A stretch of 64,000 bases of DNA, from contig NC_084940.1 in the NCBI RefSeq assembly GCF_958298935.1, positions 4,804,001 through 4,868,000 on the forward strand. Direction: 5' to 3'. This DNA comes from Phragmites australis. Lineage: Eukaryota; Streptophyta; Magnoliopsida; Poales; Poaceae. Shown one piece after another: positions 56,830 through 64,000 of the stretch. The translations under genes and the position numbers were made by a program. Position 1 is the stretch's first letter, and each line of letters begins with the position of its first letter. The notes below the pieces were generated by a model. The model saw nothing but the letters and a program-made list of their open reading frames with translations. It searched no databases and was not told the DNA's origin.

Positions 56830-58540
56830 GATAAATGATAAAAATTAATAAATTATTTAAATTTAAGGGTTTTATTAAATAGGAGGAGAGTAGTTAAAGA
56901 AATAACACACAACTGACTCGTGTTTAATATAATAGAAATATCATAATGAATAACAATATAAAAAAAGGAAATAATATAGGCCTATTTCCTGACCGGCCTA
57001 TCTTTTTTTCCTTCTCTCCTTTCATTTGGCCGTATCCGCTTGAATCAGACCATAGCCTCTCACTTCTCCCCATGGGTCATATCCGCCCGAGCTGGCTCAG
57101 GTTGAGGCCTTCGGCTCCTTTCTTCTCACTGGGCCATGTCGGTATAAGCCGGTGTGAGCGTCAGCTCCCTCTCTCTCCGAGATCGACGCCCAACTGCGTC
57201 GCCTCTGTATCCTCGAACCATAACCGTGGCAATCTCTAACCGAATCCCCTATTACTATATCTCTGTTCTGTACTACTTAAAAAACACGTAGAACGTCATA
57301 GTTCTACTCCCATTCCCGTTTCGCTTCCCGATTCTTGTTCCGCTCCCACCCATCCCCACCATGCAATTCTCATTCCTAGCCACGACGCCGCATCGTCGCT
57401 CCCCCACCCCCTCCTCCATCACCCCAATCCCTCGCGCAACCGCCTCCTTCATCTGTCTCCGCTCCTCGCTCCCCTTCCCTCGCCCGTTCCCCTCTTAGAT
57501 TCAGCCTAACCACGACGTCCACCGCACCCCCTCTCCTTCCCTCCGTCACCAGGCAACCCCGTCAGATCCACGCCGTAGGAGCAGCGACCACCGCTGGGAT
57601 CAGCTGAAGGGCCGCGCAGGAGCTCGCCTACCCCCTCCTCACCTAGAGCCCGACTGGAGCCCGCTGACGCGCCTTCTTCTTCCTCACGGTTGACCGCCTC
57701 CGCCCGAGCTCAACCCCCTCCGTCAACCCACCTCTCCGGCCACCCTTCGACAGAGTCGACCCCACCATGATGAGGTGAAGCTCCCCAGCCTCTTCCCCCT
57801 TCCTCTCTCCCTTCGAATCGTGTCACTGCCGTCCTGCCCGACCCGTCGCTACCATGGGCTTGCCGTCGACCTAACTCCGACCAGTGCATGCCGCTGTCGA
57901 CCCCCCAAAATGGGTTCTCTGTCCCACATTGGACCTCTTGGTACCACCCGTCGGTCGGACCTCACCAGCGAGCAGTCAATGGTCAGTCAAAGCCGACCCC
58001 CCCTTCGGTCGATTTCGACCGAGGTCCTGATTTTAACCCGATCAAATGGGCCAAGGCCCCACTATCATGAACTTAGTAACAAAAGCATTTAGGGTATTTT
58101 AGTTCTTGGAAAATTTCAGAAAAAGGCCAAAATCAATTTTTGTTCCATTGTTAAATCGGCTGAAAATTGGTCAAATGCACAGAAAATTAACTAGATCTCA
58201 GAAAAATATGAACCCAATTTTGTTGTGTTTGTATGAATGTATTCTGCATGTTAAAAATGCATGCACTCATAAAAGGTTTACTAAAATACTTTGATCTAAA
58301 CTATTTGCAATTGATGTTAAATTCGGCTGAAAACTTATAAAACCAATTTTGTTGAGTTAGTATCATTGTTGTTCATATCATAATTTTCCTCTTTGTTTCA
58401 TGCTGTCGCTGTCCAATGAAAATAGAGTATGTACATGTGGTCATATTTTCCTTCTTGCTTCATATTATTGAAATAGTATCAAACGTGTTGTAACAAACAT
58501 ACCATAGCGTAATATTTGGACAAATATCTTGAAACCGTTG
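56830..58540. other. LTR-like, pyrimidine-rich non-coding region
   Basis: 57,000-58,080 is C-rich with TCGGTC-CCGAGG text (for example near 57,940-58,030) of the kind found in grass LTRs and their leaders. 58,090-58,540 is AT-rich. No LTR ends, primer site or protein domain were identified. Open frames such as 57,775-58,092 are not convincing. Confidence 0.35.
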
Positions 58541-58549
58541 CAAATCACG

Positions 58550-60309
58550 GGAACAATATCTGGGGCCAAGTACTCATGGGTGCCAACAAAGGACATAGAG
58601 CGAGCATCAGTTGGCTCAGCAATGAGCTCCGGGAATAGGTTTTGTTGGGTTGGAACATCGGGCTTTGACTTCTTCTTGGACTTGGATTTCGACCTGGAGA
58701 AGAAACGGGGCCCAAAACATGTGGTTGGAGCAACACACGAGGGCTGAATGCACGATGGTTCAATGCAAGCAGGCTGAACACAGTATGCTGCATTATTCCT
58801 CTGCAGTGCATCTAGGCCAGGATTTGCAGACTTGATCACAGTTAGGCTAATTGAACACTGCAGAGAGAGGTCAAAGTCTGACAGCATGATGTGGCCATCT
58901 TCCCGAACGAGGACATTTCTGGTTTGAGATCACGGTATATAATCCCAAGCATATGCAAGTACTCCAGTGCAAGGAGCACCTCTGCTACATAGAACCTGAA
59001 ACATCAAGATATCCAATGCTAAATTGAGTTAACCAAATCATTTTAGTGAAGATTGATATAGCACAGTTTCATAGACAGGTCAGAATTTCCATATTAGCAC
59101 CTACACATTTGAAGATTCTTGCAATCCAATAAATGATCATGAGTGCTCCTAACTAAAAGGAGGGCATAATTGAAAAATTCAGGAATGCAACACGAAATGT
59201 TTGGAGGGGCATACAAATGCTTATTGTCTCAATCGAGACCACAATAATCAGGTTATGCATTAGCATGTAAAAATACATAAAAGCAGATCATATGCACCTG
59301 GCTATGTCAGTAGAAGCAAGTTTATTCCACAAATGATGCAAACAAAATAAATTGTAAATGGCAAGCAAGTTGAAATGTAGATAAGAAGCATCATGCAACT
59401 CCTAGTAAACAAAACTAACCAACAAAGTACTCATGATGTTAAACTTATAACTAGCAGAAATACATACTTTGCTGCTTGCTCTGAGAAATATTTTCCAGAC
59501 TGCCTTTGCCGAAGAGTGTGCAGGTCCCCTCCAGGGTAGAACTCCATAACCAAACATGAAAATTTATCTGTCTCAAAGTGAATATACAGGGTTGGTAGAA
59601 ATGGATGATCCAGGGACTATAGTATCTCCCGCTCGGTCTGTGCTCGAAGCAGCTTCTTCCGACTCGCCAAAGATGTCTTATCCATGACCTTCATTGCAAA
59701 GTAACTCCTCGTACCACTTAATTCAGAGAGATACACACTGCTGATATCCCCAGATCATAATTTCTTAAGCAGTCTAAAATGATTCAAACCAAGAACATTA
59801 TCCCTGGATTTCACCACATGGGTCACCTCCCACCTTGAATCATTCCCCTTGTGCGGCTTTGTGGTGGTGCTGCTCATGCTGCTGCACGAGCTCTCATCAC
59901 TTATGTCATTGCCTATGCTCGCACGGCACATGCTACTCTTCCCACTCTCAGTAAAATCAGACTGGGTGCTTATCGTTGCACTACCATTGGTCTTCCTCAA
60001 ACTACTTGTCCCATCACTAACTTTAGCAGAAGCAAAGCCATCACTCACACTACTCTTTTGAGATGTTTTCTTTTCCTTACCATCCAAGGTTTCGACCACT
60101 TTTAACTCCCCAGAATCCCTTTCTAGGACTGGTGGCGCATCTTGGACGCCAGGAACTGAAGAGATGTCCTAACAATCTTTGTCCATCATAGAAGCTGAAG
60201 ACTCTTGCTGCTTGTCAGATGGCATTAGCTCCTCTCTAATCTCCGCAGCACCGAGTTCTTGCCTGTCACCTTTCCCCGTTTCCTTTGGCTTTACCGCTTG
60301 ACCAGGCAT
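58550..60309 (-). pseudogene. AGC VIII (D6PK-like) protein kinase pseudogene
   Basis: Minus-strand exons are about 60,309-59,468 and 58,995-58,550, with a 472-bp intron (AA|GTATGT ... TTCAG|G) at the place where plant D6PK-type kinases have one, so it is not a retrocopy. Recognisable parts are the Ser-rich N-terminus ([20 protein letters not shown]), the kinase N-lobe ([17 protein letters not shown]), the catalytic loop [10 protein letters not shown], the D-F-D form of the DFG motif ([10 protein letters not shown]), and the long Cys/Pro insertion with FGPRFFS and [12 protein letters not shown]. Defects: TAG at 60,171-60,169, TGA at 59,757-59,755, TAG at 59,619-59,617, a 1-base loss at RDLKPE-N (about 58,916), and loss of everything after GTHEYLAP (58,550). 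These kinases act in auxin transport, but this copy cannot make an active enzyme. Confidence 0.88.
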
Positions 60310-61545
60310 ACTTTGGGGGACAGATTTGGAAGATATGAACTGAGCAATTGATCAGAAACACAAAAGTGCAGAATCTAACAGGCAGGTCAACACCACAAGC
60401 TCTCCATCTTCTCCAAACATTCAGAAATGTGGTAGTGCAATCCCCAACTTCTGATCTGAAAATCAATTCGCCCCATTAGCAACAGTGTCAGATGAATAAA
60501 AAGCTCTCCAAGAAATCCATATCATAGAGCGAGAAATCCAACAAAAACAAAACAAATCAACACTGATACAACAATCCGCAATGAGCAAAACAATCAGAAA
60601 ACACGCATAGCAAACAAGCAGACCCGATTCCTATGAGAAAAGAGAAATCTTTTCAGGATCCATGACGAAGAAGTCAACTTGCAGGCTCCTCCACAAGCTA
60701 GAACCACGCACTGGACAACACATCCAACGCCCCATAACGACGCATCAACACTCCCCAAAAGGCCAAGCACTAGCAAAAGGGCTTAAAAATCACAAGCCCA
60801 CACCCCCGCATTTCCCACAAAAATAGGGGGAAAGTGGGCCAGAGCTAGAGAGAGATTAACAACAAAAGGTTTTTTTAAGATATCCCCAAAGAAAAGAAGA
60901 GAAAGGCTAAACTAAAGAACCAGCAGTACATGCATTGCAACTTGGACCAGCTGCAAGCTCACAAGGCGCACACTCCTTGCCCCCCCCCCCCCCTCCCTTT
61001 TTCCCCAAAAGAAGAGGCGGATATGATGGAGCACACCGGAATCATATGAGGTAGCAGCATAGCACATGTGGGTGTGCTACGCCCGCATCCGCATCACGAC
61101 ATGGGAGCATTAACTGCGATGGCCAGTGAATGCGTCAACGGGAGATTTATAAAGACGCGGGGAGGGGAGGAGGAGGAAGGAGGTGGGTTAGATCTGGAAA
61201 ATGATGGGTGGCATTAAAGCAATAGATTGAGAATGGACATCCCCGCCTGGGGAAAATGACACCTAAATCAATCAGTTAGTCAGTCAGTCAGCCGAGAAGA
61301 CAAACATGGCGGTACCTTTGTTAGGACCAAGAAGTGGCCATGGCGCTACCGACACTGACTGCAGGTTGTGAGAGGGGAGACACGGCAGCACCTATGGGAG
61401 ATTCACATAACCGAGCCATGGCAACGGCGACAGGCAAAGCTCAAATAGCTCTTTTTATAGAGGGAGTGATTCTCTCATAAAATAATATGAAGAGTAAATT
61501 AGTGAAAACTATTTTTTTTAACTCCAAATGAGTATTAAAGGTTTG
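60310..61545 (-). other. Upstream flank of the kinase pseudogene
   Basis: No other gene was recognised. The sequence could include the old 5' UTR and promoter of the kinase. It contains a run of 14 C (60,980-60,993) and a short TCAG tandem (near 61,278). Confidence 0.4.
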
Positions 61546-61549
61546 TTTG

Positions 61550-61830
61550 TTTTGATTTTGGAGTGTGGTTTTCAGTTTTTACAATTTGAAGCTAAAATAA
61601 ATATACAGTTGTTTGTTATAGTTTTTTATAATCCGTTTGTTGGATTGTGAGAATTCAATAAAGTGATTTCTCTTGACTTTTTACATATCGTGAAAGTATA
61701 TTTTATTAAATTGTTTATCAAAAAAATTTAAAATACATAATTTAAAAAAATTTCACAATCTAATTTTTTACACTGCACAATGTACAAGTTTTTCAAAATT
61801 CTCATCAGAAACAAACAGTTCTAATTGGTA
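61550..61830. mobile_element. MITE-like element resembling the ends of the 18,744 foldback
   Basis: GGTTTGTTTGTTTTG near 61,550 and AGAAACAAACAGTTC near 61,807 form imperfect inverted ends. The interior shares TGTGAGAATT-A text with 18,855. It is AT-rich and non-coding. The target duplication is not clear. Confidence 0.45.
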
Positions 61831-63190
61831 TATGGCTTTAGGATTCAGGAGGATGCGTAGTGCAAGAGACAAGAGTGAGTGAGGAAGGGACGGGTCAAAG
61901 GTAAAGGTGGTGGTAAAAAGATAGGCTTTTGGGGTGGGTCAACAAAGCGGTTACTTACTAATCTGATTTTGATGTGCTTGGGGAACCGCCGGGAGCAGCG
62001 TGCCGCGCGTGGGTCTCGCGTTGCCCGAGAGACTCGCGGACGAACAAGGCAACAACCGGAGTGCCTGCAAAAAAAATCTGACAGGTGGGGTTAGAATCCT
62101 AGCGGTACAAATTTAAGTTATGTTTAAAACATGAGAATTTTTACTTGTTTCAACGAGGAATGAATTATGGGCAGCTGGATTATTTTCTGCAAAATTTCTG
62201 TAGAAATTTTAGGAAAATCATACATTCTAAACAGAGCCTTAAAGAATCTGAAATACTTTGCGAGTTTTAAAACGAAGGCCTATCTCATAACAAAGCACTG
62301 ATCTAAATCATCTGGCAAATTCTATTTTCTGAGAACAACTCTGATAAAAGATTGAACATGTTAACCTTTATCAGAAAAACAGAGAACTCCGATCATTATT
62401 GGCCTACTGTTGGTACTAGTTCACATTGAAATTCTTGTGTTCTTTCGCATGGTGCCGAGTAGCAATACCCTCCAGAGTAGTCTGCAGTCTATGGCCGGCA
62501 GTTTTGGTAACGGAGGATAAACAATAGCGCTCGCTAATCTCGAATGCCCAAAATCAGCCTTGGCATTACAGCTCGAAATGTCGTGTGGAGTGTCAGGAGT
62601 GATTAACTGATCACCCTTATTTGGCGGTTTGGTTTATCTTGGTTCGGCTGCGCCGGTCTTGAGGTGGGCTAGCAATAAAGCTACAACCAAGAGACTGAAA
62701 TCATAGCCGCTGTGATCGAGGCCTTCCTTCTGAAGTTCTGAGCCTCACAAGAACAGAACAACATCCATGTACAAACTGAAGATACACATACAGAAAAAAA
62801 AGGGGATGATTGGATAAATAAGCTGTTAAGGTCTGAATAATGCTAGGTGTTTATGGCTAGGTGTTTAAGGAAAAGAAAATGTTAAACACCTACATAAAAA
62901 TGTAATTTTCAATATAAACAAAGGCTATAGGTAATTAAATATGATTAACTATTTTTAGCATTAATATAAGTAGTGTTACTTAAATAAGCATTTTGTTCTC
63001 GATCTAAGTACATGTGCTACTGTAGTTGAGAAAAAACCTAATTTTTTCTATAAATAAAAACTAGAAATGCTTAGGCTTTAGGAAACATTTACGGGTTCAT
63101 TGAAAACAGAAAACAGATATAAAAGAATTTGAATACTGCATTTATATGGACATGCAGATTATACCATTCCTCCAAATTCATTCCCTTGTA
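61831..63190. other. Intergenic, no gene supported
   Basis: No domain or RNA gene was seen. A small inverted pair, AGGTGTTTA (near 62,846 and 62,862) and TAAACACCT (near 62,883), is present. Confidence 0.4.
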
Positions 63191-63197
63191 GGGGTTA

Positions 63198-63660
63198 TCA
63201 ATGAGCCGAGCTCGAACGAGCTTACCATGTTAGGCTCAAACTCAATAAAAGATCGAGCCGAGTTCAAACGAGTTTACGATAGCGGTCGAGCTTGAGGACG
63301 GGCTCGAGCTTGGTTCGAGTTCAACTCGTCTAAGCTCGGTAACGAAAGAAACCTCGAATAGATCTTATCGTCTCGGTTGTTTATTATGATGTGATCATCT
63401 AGATAAGCTTGAGGATGATTATTCCATTCCGGTTCTTGCAACGTCTTCTTGAGCTATGGAGATACATAAGAAAAATTAAGGACATATAAACTTGAATTGG
63501 TGATAAACTTAGCTAAAAATCGCAATATTCATTAACTCGATCCTTTATTGAGCATTCAAGTTCGAGCTCCTGAGGCTCGTGAGCTTTGACCTAGAGATCA
63601 AGCTGAGTTTGAATTAAACCGATAACAAATGGAACTCGAGTAGCTTGCGAGCTTCAATTT
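63198..63660. repeat. GAGCTCG/CGAGCT-rich dispersed repeat
   Basis: Many copies of GAGCTCG, CGAGCTT and GAGTT(C/T)AA-type heptamers occur in both orientations, concentrated at the two ends (63,205-63,345 and 63,545-63,655). Subterminal arrays of this kind suggest a non-autonomous DNA transposon. The exact ends were not fixed. Confidence 0.5.
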
Positions 63661-64000
63661 TTTTTTTTACAACCTATGACCCTCGGTTGTAAGGTCATCT
63701 CCAAAGGAGCCGGTTTTCATCTGTAAATTACTGTGCCGACAGCTTTTATGTCCTTTTACCGATCCCAGCACACTGCAAAGCACTCCAACAGCTCCCGTAT
63801 CAACCTCTACAAGGATACGGGTTGGGGTTGGAAGCCGGTAAATTTGAGGAGGAAAAAAGGATTTGGTATTATTGTAGCTAGAGTATGCCTGTGGGTCCGA
63901 ATGGAGAAGGAGAGTAATAGAATGTAGGAAATAGGATGACAGTTGAAGATAAAAAAAAATAGAAAATACTGTAATAGTATTAGAGAATGTTGTAATAGTA

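Noticed and set aside
61870..62100. A possible tRNA, suggested by GGTTAGAATCC-type text near 62,082
   Set aside because: No acceptor stem, anticodon loop or D-loop consensus could be matched around it.

Overview
The window looks like a stretch of grass (Poaceae) nuclear chromosome. Genes are sparse, intron-bearing and eukaryotic (consensus GT/AG splice sites, TATA boxes, GC-rich first exons). The rest is dominated by nested Ty1/copia and Ty3/gypsy retrotransposons, MITEs and foldback repeats typical of grass genomes. The species cannot be named from sequence alone. No tRNA, rRNA or organellar insert was recognised.

Layout. (i) 1-4,600: a possible scrap of an F-box gene tail at the very start, then decayed LTR-retrotransposon sequence holding a clean Mutator-type MITE (475-645). 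(ii) 4,600-17,500: an F-box gene cluster. From left to right it has a near-perfect 3.2 kb palindrome built from F-box pseudogene sequence (4,602-7,801, 1,591-bp arms, 18-bp loop), the rest of the pseudogene that supplied it (to 8,127), an intact five-coding-exon F-box gene (10,007-12,654, minus) and a second intact F-box gene (14,393-15,646, minus). Each of these three genes shows a 5' UTR intron. (iii) 17,500-24,400: foldback repeats and one clear gene, an XERICO-type RING-H2 protein (22,081-22,551) with a TATA box. (iv) 24,465-31,201: an old minus-strand copia element carrying a nested gypsy-type gag region and a solo LTR. (v) 31,200-41,000: a foldback MITE, a copia RT/RNase H fragment and unassigned DNA. 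(vi) 41,000-54,400: nested retroelements (a gypsy fragment, an inverted related LTR, a large gypsy element with a 3.2 kb LTR, a small copia element that the gypsy interrupted, and a LINE remnant). (vii) 54,400-64,000: a small glycine-rich membrane-anchored protein gene, a dead D6PK-like AGC kinase gene and scattered repeats.

The item most worth following is the F-box palindrome. Any transcript crossing it would fold into an almost uninterrupted 1.59 kb double-stranded RNA. Its sequence is close enough to the intact neighbouring F-box gene (38 of 39 identical bases in one stretch) that it could act as a natural hairpin-siRNA locus against that family. The shared nonsense codon in both arms shows that the source was already a pseudogene when it was duplicated. 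This regulatory role is inference: the structure is seen, the small RNAs are not.
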